This document shows, one piece after another, positions 43,853 to 52,528 of a stretch of 64,000 nucleotides of DNA. The stretch's first letter is position 1. Each line of letters opens with the position of its first letter. Origin of the DNA: CALBPI01 sp038524795 (lineage in GTDB: Bacteria > Pseudomonadota > Gammaproteobacteria > Steroidobacterales > Woeseiaceae); NCBI GenBank assembly GCA_038524795.1, contig JBCBIJ010000001.1:1-64000 (forward strand). The letters are read 5' to 3'. The notes under the pieces were generated by a model. It saw only the letters and a list, made by a program, of their open reading frames with translations, had not been told where the DNA came from and did not search any database. The position numbers were made by a program, and so were the translations under genes.

Positions 43853-43882
43853 TGTACACCCCTCCGTGTAGGGGTCTATACT
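43853..43882 (+). promoter_or_regulatory. Promoter of the RRM protein gene
   Basis: TGTACA (43853-43858) and TATACT (43877-43882) with an 18-base spacer. The spacer contains CCCCT/AGGGG, a small stem. Transcription would begin near 43889, giving an untranslated leader of about 170 bases before the GTG at 44062. Long leaders are common for cold-shock RNA-binding protein genes; that link is inferred. Confidence 0.5.
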
Positions 43883-44061
43883 GACACCACGCGTTGTTTA
43901 CAGCGCTCGCCTTGATGTTTCCGCCGCGCGGCGAATTCCGCGCTCCGAACCCCCGGTGAATGCTGTACGCGACACGAGAACTGGAAGTCGCTTCGATCGA
44001 GTCAACGGCATGTCGCCCGAACCCTCTAGAGCGATCAAAAATCCCCTCAGGAGGTTTCACC

Positions 44062-44337
44062 GTGGGTAAAAAACTGTACGTCGGCAATCTGCCGTATTCC
44101 GTAGACCAAGCTCAGCTTGAGCAAGCGTTCGCGCCGTTCGGCACTGTCGAGTCGGCCATCGTCATCAACGACCGTGACACGGGCCGCAGCAAAGGCTTTG
44201 GCTTTGTCGAGTTCGCGAACGATGACGAAGCGCAGAAAGCGATTGACGAAATGAACGGCCAAAGCCTTGGCCAGCGTCAGATCACCGTTAACGAAGCCCG
44301 TCCGCGCGCGCCGCGTCCGGACCGTCGTTTCGGCTGA
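44062..44337 (+). CDS. Small RRM RNA-binding protein
   Basis: A 91-residue protein consisting of one RNA-recognition motif. RNP2 KLYVGNLPYS and RNP1 KGFGFVEF are intact, and the tail is Arg/Pro-rich (RPRAPRPDRRFG). Such proteins bind single-stranded RNA and are common in cyanobacteria and gammaproteobacteria, often as cold- or stress-induced chaperones. The GTG at 44062 is fixed by a perfect AGGAGG 10 bases upstream. A strong terminator follows, so it is a monocistronic transcript. Confidence 0.93.
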   Translation: MGKKLYVGNLPYSVDQAQLEQAFAPFGTVESAIVINDRDTGRSKGFGFVEFANDDEAQKAIDEMNGQSLGQRQITVNEARPRAPRPDRRFG

Positions 44338-44363
44338 TCAAAAGCGCAGTCTGAGATCAGAAG

Positions 44364-44396
44364 CGGGGCCCGGTTAATCCGGGCCCCGTTTTTTTT
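44364..44396 (+). terminator. Rho-independent terminator of RRM gene
   Basis: CGGGGCCCGG (44364-44373), TTAAT loop and CCGGGCCCCG (44379-44388) form a perfect 10-bp stem, followed by eight T (44389-44396). It lies 26 bases after the RRM stop. Confidence 0.93.
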
Positions 44397-44452
44397 GGCT
44401 GGGGTTCTCCGGACGGTATGATCGCGTGACAGTTCGTGCGCAGGGGGGGCGC

Positions 44453-46249
44453 ATGTCGAAAACGACAATCAGCGTGGGCGGTGCGAGCGGCTTCTGGGGC
44501 GAATCGGCCATGTCGACAGCACAGCTGCTCGGCGACGCCGAGCTCGACTACCTCGTCTACGACTACCTGGCGGAGATCACCATGTCGATCCTGGCGCGTG
44601 CGCGCGCCGGAGACCCGGCGATGGGTTATGCGACCGATTTTGTTACCGCCGTGCTGGCACCCAACATCGAGGCCATCGCGGCGAAAGGTGTCCGCGTGCT
44701 TTCCAACGCGGGGGGCGTTCATCCCGAGGCCTGCGCTAACGCGGTTCGTGCACTCATCACCGAGCACGGACTCGACCTCAAGGTGGCCGTCGTCACCGGC
44801 GACGATCTGACCGCACGCGCTGCCGAGTTTGCCGAGGCCGGCGTCACCGAGATGTTCTCGGGCGCCGCGTTTCCGCCCGTCGAGCGGCTGGCCAGTATCA
44901 ACGCCTACCTCGGTGCGTTCCCCATTGCCAAGGCGTTGGCCGACGGCGCCGATATTGTCATCACGGGTCGCGTGGTCGATAGCGCCGTCACGTTGGCGGC
45001 CTGCATACACGCATTCGGCTGGTCAGCCGAGGACTACGATTGTCTGGCGGCGGGCAGCGTCGCAGGCCACATTCTCGAATGCGGCCCCCAGGCAACGGGC
45101 GGCAACTTCACGGACTGGGAACAGGTCGCCGACTCGCTTCACAACATCGGCTACCCCATTGCGGATATCGACGCCAGCGGCGACATGGTCATTCGCAAGC
45201 CGGCCGATACGGGCGGCATGGTCAGCGTTGGCACCGTAGCCGAACAGCTGCTCTATGAAGTTGGTGACGCGCAGGCCTATCTGTTGCCCGACGTGGTTTG
45301 TGACTTCGGCGCGCTGCAGCTCGAGCAGGACGGCGACGACCGGGTTCGGGTCACGGGCGCGCGCGGTCACGCACCCACGGTCAGCTACAAAGTTAGCGCC
45401 ACGTACGCTGACGGTTGGCGTGGCGGCCAGACGCTGGTGTTCTACGGCCGCGACGCAGACCGGAAGGCACGCGCGTTTGCGAACGCCGCGCTCAAGCGCG
45501 CGCAGTCACGCCTCGATACAACGGGCCTACCCCGGTACACGGACACGCTGATCGAACTGGTCGGTGACGAAAGCCACTACGGGTCGCGCCGTGAACTGGC
45601 AGGCTCGCGCGAAGTGTCACTCAAAGTGGCCGCGCGCCACCCGAGCAAGGCGGGCATCGAGATTCTGCTGCGCGAGACCATCGGTGCCGCCCTCGCCGGA
45701 CCACCGGGGCTGACGGGGTTTGCGGGAACCCGCCCAAGACCCTCGCCCGTCGTGCGCCTGTTTTCGTTTCTGCTCGACAAGCAGTCGGTTCCCGTCACCG
45801 TCGATACGGGCAACGCCCAACGCCTGTACACGCCCGGCGACGCAAACGGCTTCGATCACGACAGCATCGCGAGACCGGCGCCGCCCGAGGTGCACATCGA
45901 TGGCGGCCCCATGCTGCTCGTGCCGCTCGTCGAGCTCGCCTGGGGTCGCAGCGGCGACAAGGGCGACAAAGCCAACATCGGCATCATCGCGCGCAAAGCC
46001 GAGTACCTGCCCTACATCTGGGCAACGCTTTCGGAAGCCGTTGTCGGCGAGCGTTTCGAGCACTTCACGAACCAGCCCGTGGATCGCTACTACCTGCCCG
46101 GCATGCATGCGATCAATTTTGTCTTGCACGACGTACTGGGCGGCGGTGGCATCGCCAGCCTTCGCAATGACCCTCAAGGTAAAGGCTACGCCCAGCTGTT
46201 ACTCGATGTTCCCGTCCGCGTCCCCGAGCGCATGAGGCCCGCACACTAA
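44453..46249 (+). CDS. AtuA-like DUF1446-family protein
   Basis: A 598-residue protein beginning SVGGASGFWGESAMSTAQLL. The family (DUF1446, AtuA) is encoded by acyclic terpene utilisation clusters and by other acyl-CoA catabolic operons; its biochemical role is not settled. GRVVDSAVTLAAC, a typical family segment, is present, and LVELAWGRSGDKGDKANIG near residue 500 matches the C-terminal domain. The start is 45-60 bases after the RRM terminator and is preceded by a G-rich ribosome site. Its stop overlaps the next start (TAATG). Confidence 0.85.
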   Translation: MSKTTISVGGASGFWGESAMSTAQLLGDAELDYLVYDYLAEITMSILARARAGDPAMGYATDFVTAVLAPNIEAIAAKGVRVLSNAGGVHPEACANAVRALITEHGLDLKVAVVTGDDLTARAAEFAEAGVTEMFSGAAFPPVERLASINAYLGAFPIAKALADGADIVITGRVVDSAVTLAACIHAFGWSAEDYDCLAAGSVAGHILECGPQATGGNFTDWEQVADSLHNIGYPIADIDASGDMVIRKPADTGGMVSVGTVAEQLLYEVGDAQAYLLPDVVCDFGALQLEQDGDDRVRVTGARGHAPTVSYKVSATYADGWRGGQTLVFYGRDADRKARAFANAALKRAQSRLDTTGLPRYTDTLIELVGDESHYGSRRELAGSREVSLKVAARHPSKAGIEILLRETIGAALAGPPGLTGFAGTRPRPSPVVRLFSFLLDKQSVPVTVDTGNAQRLYTPGDANGFDHDSIARPAPPEVHIDGGPMLLVPLVELAWGRSGDKGDKANIGIIARKAEYLPYIWATLSEAVVGERFEHFTNQPVDRYYLPGMHAINFVLHDVLGGGGIASLRNDPQGKGYAQLLLDVPVRVPERMRPAH

Positions 46250-47871
46250 TGGCAATTTATAAGAGCCGCATCAACCCGCAATCCAACGCCTTTGCGGACA
46301 ACCGCCGCGACATGCTTGCGCTCGTCGATCGGCTGCACACGCTCAATGCGCGCGGCGCAGCCTTGTCCGAAAAACGGCGCGAACGCTTCGAGTCACGCGG
46401 CCAGCTGCTGCCGCGCGAGCGGCTCTCCAGCATCCTCGACCCGGGCATGCCGTTTTTCGACATCGGTAATCTCGCGGGCTACCTGCAGGACGGCCAGCCC
46501 GAAGCGCGTTCACTACCAGGCGGCAATGTCATCGTAGGCATTGGCTTCATTGCGGGCACGCGCTGCATGCTCAGCGTCAGCGACAGCGGCATCCAGGCGG
46601 GCTCGCTGACTGAAGCCACGGCCTACCGCATCTTCAGGGCGCAGGAGATCGCACTAAGACAGAAATTGCCGTTCGTGCACCTCGTCGAAAGTGCGGGCGC
46701 CAACCTGATGCAGTACACCGTGGGCGGCTTCGTCAAAGGCGGCACGTTCTTCGCGAACCTCGCGCGACTCAGTGCAGCCGGCATCCCTGTCGTCAATCTC
46801 CTGCACGGCTCGTCCACGGCGGGCGGCGCCTACATGCCGGGCATGAGCGACTACGTCGTCGCGGTCCGCGACCGCGCCAAGGCCTTTCTTGCCGGGCCGC
46901 CGCTGCTCAAAGCAGCCACGGGCGAGATTGCAACCGACGAAGAACTGGGCGGCGCGCGCATGCACGCTGAAGTCTCTGGCCTCGTCGAATACCTGGCCGA
47001 TGACGACGCGGACGCCACACGCATTGGCCGAGAAATCGTCGCCCGACTGCACTGGAACGATCGACTCGAGCCTGCACGTCTGCGCGAGGCGGCGCCACCT
47101 GCGCTCGACCCCGACGAGATCGCGGGTATCGTGCCCATCGACTACCGCGTGCCCTATGAGGTCCGCGAGGTCATCGCGCGCACGGTAGACGCTTCCGATT
47201 TTCTCGACTTCAAACCAGGCTTCGGTGTCAGCACGGTCTGCGCGCAAGCCGAAATCTTCGGCATCGGCTGCGGCATCGTTTCAAACAACGCACCCATTGA
47301 TCCCGATGGCGCCGCGAAAGTCACGCAGTTCCTGCAGCTCTGCGACCAGTCCGACCTGCCTGTGGTCTTTCTGCAGAACACCACAGGCTACCTCGTGGGC
47401 AAGCGCTATGAGCAAGGCGGCATGATCAAGCACGGCGCCAAGATGATTCAGGCCGTCACCAACATCTCGGTACCGCGTATCACCGTAAACATCGGTGCGA
47501 GTTACGGCGCTGGCAACTACGGCATGTGCGGGCGCGGAATGGACCCGGACTTCCTCATTACCTGGCCGAACGCGAGCACGGGCGTGATGGGCGGCGAGCA
47601 AGCCGCGCAGACCATGTCGATCGTCATGCGTGGTGCCGCCAAGGCCAAAGGCCAGGAGCTCGACGACGCCACGATCGCGCAACAGGAGAAGCAGCTTGCC
47701 GGCCTGTTCGACGGCCAGTCGGACGCGTTTTACACCTCGGGCCACCTGCTCGACGACGGCATGATCGACCCGCGCGACACGCGCCGTGCCACAGGCTTCC
47801 TGCTCGAGACGGTGCGCGAGGCGCGCCGTCGCACAACGAGCCCCAACAGTTTCGGCGTGGCGAGAATCTGA
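46249..47871 (+). CDS. Acyl-CoA carboxylase carboxyltransferase subunit
   Basis: A 540-residue carboxyltransferase: VHLVESAGANLMQ, LHGSSTAGGAYMPGMSDY and IGASYGAGNYGMCGRGMDPDF are the CoA- and biotin-binding loops of the family. It transfers CO2 from biotin to an acyl-CoA. Sequence segments fit the geranyl-CoA/methylcrotonyl-CoA carboxylase group (AtuC/LiuB) rather than acetyl-CoA or propionyl-CoA carboxylase, but I cannot separate the two. It works with the biotin carboxylase encoded two genes downstream. Start overlaps the AtuA-like stop. Confidence 0.88.
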   Translation: MAIYKSRINPQSNAFADNRRDMLALVDRLHTLNARGAALSEKRRERFESRGQLLPRERLSSILDPGMPFFDIGNLAGYLQDGQPEARSLPGGNVIVGIGFIAGTRCMLSVSDSGIQAGSLTEATAYRIFRAQEIALRQKLPFVHLVESAGANLMQYTVGGFVKGGTFFANLARLSAAGIPVVNLLHGSSTAGGAYMPGMSDYVVAVRDRAKAFLAGPPLLKAATGEIATDEELGGARMHAEVSGLVEYLADDDADATRIGREIVARLHWNDRLEPARLREAAPPALDPDEIAGIVPIDYRVPYEVREVIARTVDASDFLDFKPGFGVSTVCAQAEIFGIGCGIVSNNAPIDPDGAAKVTQFLQLCDQSDLPVVFLQNTTGYLVGKRYEQGGMIKHGAKMIQAVTNISVPRITVNIGASYGAGNYGMCGRGMDPDFLITWPNASTGVMGGEQAAQTMSIVMRGAAKAKGQELDDATIAQQEKQLAGLFDGQSDAFYTSGHLLDDGMIDPRDTRRATGFLLETVREARRRTTSPNSFGVARI

Positions 47872-47872
47872 C

Positions 47873-48661
47873 GTGACTACGACTATTGAAGCCACGCGCG
47901 ACGGCGACTGGCTCACCATCGCATTGGCACGCCCCGACGCGCGCAACGCGCTCTCCAGTGACATGGTGGCCGAGCTTCAGGCGCTACTGGATGCCACAGC
48001 CACCGACACCGGGATCCGCGGCATCACGCTGCGCGGCCAAGGCCGCGTGTTTTGCGCCGGCGGCGACCTTAAGGGCTTCGGCCGCAGCCTCGACGACCCC
48101 GAAGCCGCCGCGGCCATCGAGGCATCGAGCCGGGCCGCGGGCACCTTGTTTCACCGCGTGGCCACGATGCCGCAGACCACGATCATGGCCGTGCATGGGG
48201 CCGCCATGGCGGGTGGGATGGGCCTCGCCTGCGCCGGCGACCTCACCATCGTGACCGCCGATTGCCGCTTTGCGCTGACGGAAACCCGGCTCGGTATCGT
48301 GCCCGCACAGATCGCGCCGTTCGTGGTCGCGCGTGCGGGGCTGCCCGCCGCGCGGCGGCTCATGCTCACGGGCGCGCAATTCGACGGCGAGGCGGCGTTT
48401 GAGTTGGGCATCGCCGATGAAGTCGTCACCGACACAGCGACGCTCGACGTGGCCGAGGCCAGGCTGCGCGCTGAGGTACTTGCGTGCGCACCGGACGCCA
48501 ACGCGGCAACAAAGCGCTTGCTGCACACGCTCGCGCCTGTCGAAGCAGAGACCTTCGTGAATCACGCGGCAACCGTCTTTCGAGAATGCCTGCAGAGTGA
48601 CGAAGGCCGCGAGGGCATGGCGGCCTTCGTCGGCAAACGCCAACCGCGGTGGCAACCATGA
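47873..48661 (+). CDS. Enoyl-CoA hydratase/isomerase family protein
   Basis: A 262-residue crotonase-fold protein. Oxyanion-hole segments RVFCAGGDLKGFG and MAVHGAAMAGGMGLACAGD are clear. In geranyl-CoA or leucine degradation the matching enzyme hydrates the product of the carboxylase (isohexenylglutaconyl-CoA or methylglutaconyl-CoA). The Glu pair typical of hydratases is not complete (ALTETRLGIVPAQIAPF), so isomerase or hydratase activity is open. GTG at 47873 starts one base after the previous stop. Confidence 0.86.
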   Translation: MTTTIEATRDGDWLTIALARPDARNALSSDMVAELQALLDATATDTGIRGITLRGQGRVFCAGGDLKGFGRSLDDPEAAAAIEASSRAAGTLFHRVATMPQTTIMAVHGAAMAGGMGLACAGDLTIVTADCRFALTETRLGIVPAQIAPFVVARAGLPAARRLMLTGAQFDGEAAFELGIADEVVTDTATLDVAEARLRAEVLACAPDANAATKRLLHTLAPVEAETFVNHAATVFRECLQSDEGREGMAAFVGKRQPRWQP

Positions 48662-50631
48662 GCGCTTCATTCCGACCCATTTCACGCGTCCTCATCGCAA
48701 ACCGCGGCGAGATCGCCTGTCGCATCGCGCGCACGCTGCGTGCCACGGGCCGCACGACCATCGCGATTTACTCCGACGCGGACGCGGGTGCGCCCCATGT
48801 CGCAGCAGCCGACGTCGCCCTGCCGATCGGACCACCGCCCGTCTCCGAGTCCTATCTCGACATCGAGCGCATCGTCGCCGCCGCCGTAGCGGCTGATGCG
48901 GACGCCATCCATCCGGGCTACGGTTTTCTGTCCGAGAACGCCGAGTTCGCGGCAGCCTGCGAAGCCGCCGGCCTGATCTTTATCGGCCCTGGTGTCGAAG
49001 CCATTGCGCTCATGGGCAACAAGGCAGCGGCCCGCCAGCGCATGCAGGCCGCGGGAGTGCCCTGCGTGCCTGGCTATGACGGGGACGCACAGGACGACAC
49101 AGCACTGACTCAGGCCGCCGCGAAAATCGGTTATCCCGTTATGGTGAAGGCCGCCGCTGGTGGTGGTGGCCGCGGTATGCGCATCGTCGAACAGGAAAGC
49201 GCATTGACCGACGCGTTGTCACTCGCACGCGCTGAGGCCCTGTCGGCGTTTGGCTCGGACCAGCTCATCCTCGAGCGTGCTGTCGTCGCACCGCGTCACG
49301 TCGAGGTACAGGTGCTCGCCGACGCGCACGGCACGACGCTGCACCTGGGCGAGCGCGACTGCTCTGTACAGCGTCGCCACCAAAAGGTCATTGAAGAGGC
49401 GCCAAGCCCTGCGGTCGATGCGGAGCTCCGCGCGCGCATGGGTGCCGCAGCGGTAGCGGCCGCCGCAGACATCGACTACCGCGGCGCGGGCACTGTGGAG
49501 TTTCTGCTCGACGCCGACGGCAGCTTCTTTTTCCTGGAAATGAACACGCGCCTGCAGGTCGAGCACCCCGTCACCGAATCAATCACAGGCCTCGATCTTG
49601 TAGCGCTGCAGCTTGATGTCGCCGAGGGCCGTCCGCTGCCGTTTGGGCAGGATGACGTGCGGCTGGCCGGGCATTCGATCGAAGTACGGCTGTACGCCGA
49701 GGACCCGACACGGGATTTCCTGCCACAAACGGGTGACATCGCGCTCTGGCGCCCCGCGGCGGGCGTGCGCACAGACGCCGGTATCGAGACGGGCGATATC
49801 ATCTCGCCGCACTACGACCCACTCCTGGCCAAGATCATTGCGCACGGCCGGGACCGCGCCACAGCGCGCCGACGTCTGGTTACCGCACTCGAAGACACTG
49901 TGCTACTCGGCATCACGCACAACCGGGACTTTCTACGCGCCGCACTTGAGCACGAGGCGTTTGCGGCTGGCGAAGCGACGACCCACTTCATCGACGACCA
50001 TGCGCCACAGGCGAGCACCTCCGAGGACGCCGCTGTCCTGCGGCTGGCCGCGGTCGCCTGGTACCGCGCGCGCATGTCGCAGGCCTTGGCGCAAGCTCCG
50101 AGTATCAACGACGAACTCGAGGACTGGTCGAGCGCCACACCGCTCGCTCAGAGCTGCCCGTTCGTTTCCGAGGCTAGCGTTCAGGTCACGGCGCTGGGTG
50201 GTGGCAGCTACGCCATCGATGTCGACGGCGAAGTGGACACACTGACCGTGGTCGGTGAGGCGGCAGGCCGACTGACCGTCGAGTCAGGCGGCGCGCTCAT
50301 CGACCTGGATGCACTGCTCGACGACGATACGCTGCACCTCTCTTGCGCCGAGTTCGCGGGGCAGATTGGACTTGCGCAATCCAGCTCTGCCGATGCCGAT
50401 CAGAGTGGCGATACCGTGGCCGCACCCATGCACGGTAAGGTCATTTCCATCGACGTAGGCGTGGGCGATACCGTGCAAGCCGATCAACGCGTGGCCGTCG
50501 TCGAGGCGATGAAAATGCAGCATGCTGTGACGGCACCGCGGGACGGCCGCGTGAGCGCGGTACACTGCGCCGAGGGCGACCAGGTCGACGCCGACGCCCT
50601 GCTGATCGAACTCGAGCCGGAGACCGAATGA
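48658..50631 (+). CDS. Biotin carboxylase/BCCP subunit of acyl-CoA carboxylase
   Basis: A 657-residue biotin-dependent carboxylase alpha chain. N-terminal ATP-grasp biotin carboxylase (RVLIANRGEIACRIARTLR, AAAGGGGRGMRIVEQ, EMNTRLQVEHPVTE), then a long linker domain, and a C-terminal biotinyl domain with VEAMKMQHAV where Lys is biotinylated. ATG at 48658 overlaps the hydratase stop. It pairs with the carboxyltransferase upstream to form a geranyl-CoA- or methylcrotonyl-CoA-type enzyme (AtuF/LiuD). The stop overlaps the next gene by 4 bases. Confidence 0.92.
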   Translation: MSASFRPISRVLIANRGEIACRIARTLRATGRTTIAIYSDADAGAPHVAAADVALPIGPPPVSESYLDIERIVAAAVAADADAIHPGYGFLSENAEFAAACEAAGLIFIGPGVEAIALMGNKAAARQRMQAAGVPCVPGYDGDAQDDTALTQAAAKIGYPVMVKAAAGGGGRGMRIVEQESALTDALSLARAEALSAFGSDQLILERAVVAPRHVEVQVLADAHGTTLHLGERDCSVQRRHQKVIEEAPSPAVDAELRARMGAAAVAAAADIDYRGAGTVEFLLDADGSFFFLEMNTRLQVEHPVTESITGLDLVALQLDVAEGRPLPFGQDDVRLAGHSIEVRLYAEDPTRDFLPQTGDIALWRPAAGVRTDAGIETGDIISPHYDPLLAKIIAHGRDRATARRRLVTALEDTVLLGITHNRDFLRAALEHEAFAAGEATTHFIDDHAPQASTSEDAAVLRLAAVAWYRARMSQALAQAPSINDELEDWSSATPLAQSCPFVSEASVQVTALGGGSYAIDVDGEVDTLTVVGEAAGRLTVESGGALIDLDALLDDDTLHLSCAEFAGQIGLAQSSSADADQSGDTVAAPMHGKVISIDVGVGDTVQADQRVAVVEAMKMQHAVTAPRDGRVSAVHCAEGDQVDADALLIELEPETE

Positions 50632-51440
50632 GCGACGATGTCGTCACCGCGTTTCGGGAGGAAAGCGATGCGCTCAACGCGCTGGTCGCCGACCTCGACG
50701 AAGCCACGCTGCTCACGCGTACGCAGTTCAAGGATTGGACCGTGGCTGACGTGCTGGGCCATCTCTACATCTGGAATGACGCTGCGGCGCTGACGCTGAC
50801 CGACGGCGATGCCTTCACGGCGTTCTTCTCGAACGTGGTTGCGGCCATGCACGAGCCCGGCGGCCTGCGCGCCTTCGAGCGGGGCCTGCTGGCCGAGAAG
50901 TCAGCCACGAGCATTCTCGACGCTTGGCAACAAAGCGTTGCTGCAACCGCCAAGGTGTACGCCAACGCCGATCCCAAAACCCGCGTGCGTTGGGGTGGCC
51001 CCGATATGAGCGCACGCTCCTGCATCAGCGCCCGGCTCATGGAGACCTGGGCGCATGGGCAAGCCGTGTTTGACAGCTTTGGCGTCGCGCGTACTGACAC
51101 CGATCGTATCTACTCGATCGCCGTGCTTGGCGTAAACACGTTTGGCTTCAACCACACAGTTAACGGTCTGGATGTCCCCGACGTCGTACCCCGTGTGACC
51201 CTGGCAGCCCCCTCGGGCGCGCAATGGGACCTGGGCGATCCGGCATCCGATGCCAGCATCACGGGCAGCGCGACCGAGTTCTGCCAAGTTGTCACGCAAA
51301 CCCGCAACATCGCCGACACCGATCTCGTCGTCACAGGCGACACGGCCGAGCATTGGATGCGCATTGCGCAGTGCTTTGCCGGCCCGCCGACACCGCCGCC
51401 AGCAGCCGGCACACGCTTTCTCCAAGATCCCGGAGCCTGA
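50628..51440 (+). CDS. TIGR03084-like metal-binding protein
   Basis: A 270-residue protein of the maleylpyruvate isomerase/DinB-like helical bundle, with DVLGHLYIWND near residue 44 and LMETWAHGQAVFDSFG near 140, which carry the His/Glu metal ligands of the fold. I recall the TIGR03084 family with these features; its role is unknown. It follows the carboxylase by overlap and precedes DUF2855 by 2 bases, so it is probably part of the same catabolic operon. Confidence 0.75.
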   Translation: MSDDVVTAFREESDALNALVADLDEATLLTRTQFKDWTVADVLGHLYIWNDAAALTLTDGDAFTAFFSNVVAAMHEPGGLRAFERGLLAEKSATSILDAWQQSVAATAKVYANADPKTRVRWGGPDMSARSCISARLMETWAHGQAVFDSFGVARTDTDRIYSIAVLGVNTFGFNHTVNGLDVPDVVPRVTLAAPSGAQWDLGDPASDASITGSATEFCQVVTQTRNIADTDLVVTGDTAEHWMRIAQCFAGPPTPPPAAGTRFLQDPGA

Positions 51441-51442
51441 CC

Positions 51443-52528
51443 ATGACCACTGCCAAGACGCTCGAAGTCCGCAAGGACGATCTCACCACGACCCGAGTGA
51501 CCGAGCACGAGCTCGCGCCCCTGGCGGACGGCCAGGTGCTTTGCGCTGTCGACCGATTTGGCCTCAGTGCCAACAACATCACCTACGGCGTGGTCGGCGA
51601 AAAAATTGGCTACTGGCAGTTCTTCCCGGCCGAAGACGGCTGGGGCGTGATCCCGACCTGGGGCTTTGCCAACGTTATCGAAAGCAAGCACCCCGAGATC
51701 GCCGTGGGCGAGCGCCTCTACGGCTACTGGCCCATGGGCACGCACCTCGTGATGGAACCTGGCAAGATCGCGGACCAGCGCCTCACGGACGGCATTGAGC
51801 ACCGCGCCGCGCTACCGCCTGTCTACAACGGCTACGCGCGCTGCAGCCACGAGCCGCACTACGAGCCCCAGCTCGACGATGCGCGGATGCTGCTGTTTCC
51901 GCTCTACGCGACCTCGTACTGTCTTTATGACTACCTCATCGACAACGAGTACTTCGGCGCCAGCCAGGTCATCATCCCGAGCGCCTCATCGAAGACCGCC
52001 ATTGGGCTGGCCTACGCACTGGCCGCCGACAACGGCGGGCGCGATGTCATCGGCCTGACCTCCCCGGGCAACGTGGAACGCGTCGAAGACCTCGGCCTCT
52101 ACACGCAGACGGTCAGCTACGACGCAATCGACAGCATTGATGCGAGCAAGCCGACCGTGATTGTGGACATGTCGGGCAACGGTAGCGTCCTGGCCGCGCT
52201 GCACACGCACCTGGGCGACAACATGCGCTTCACGTCGAACGTCGGCTTGACCCACTACGACGACAACCAGATGACCGAGGGTTTCATCGCCGAGCGCAGC
52301 CAAATGTTCTTCGCGCCCGGGCACATGCTCAAGCGCGCCAAGGACTGGGGGCCCGGCGTTTTTGAACAACGCGCGTTCGCGTTCTGGCGCGACGCCTCGG
52401 TCAAGAGCGCGGACTGGTTGCGCTACGAACACCGTGCCGGCATCCCGGCGCTCGAATCGAGCTACCGGGAGGTGCTTGCCGGCACGCCCGCGCCGGACCT
52501 CGGAATCATCATCACGCCCGAAAGCTAG
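51443..52528 (+). CDS. DUF2855-family protein
   Basis: A 361-residue protein resembling the medium-chain dehydrogenase/quinone oxidoreductase fold with a Rossmann-like segment (QVIIPSASSKTAIGLAYALA) but no clear zinc site. DUF2855 is the name I recall for this pattern; members may be reductases of an acyl-CoA or enone intermediate. It is the last gene of the run that begins with the AtuA-like gene, and its end overlaps the convergent tricorn-like gene by 4 bases. Confidence 0.75.
   Translation: MTTAKTLEVRKDDLTTTRVTEHELAPLADGQVLCAVDRFGLSANNITYGVVGEKIGYWQFFPAEDGWGVIPTWGFANVIESKHPEIAVGERLYGYWPMGTHLVMEPGKIADQRLTDGIEHRAALPPVYNGYARCSHEPHYEPQLDDARMLLFPLYATSYCLYDYLIDNEYFGASQVIIPSASSKTAIGLAYALAADNGGRDVIGLTSPGNVERVEDLGLYTQTVSYDAIDSIDASKPTVIVDMSGNGSVLAALHTHLGDNMRFTSNVGLTHYDDNQMTEGFIAERSQMFFAPGHMLKRAKDWGPGVFEQRAFAFWRDASVKSADWLRYEHRAGIPALESSYREVLAGTPAPDLGIIITPES

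Noticed and set aside
47924..47931. TTGGCACG inside the enoyl-CoA hydratase gene
   Set aside because: No TTGC follows at the needed spacing.
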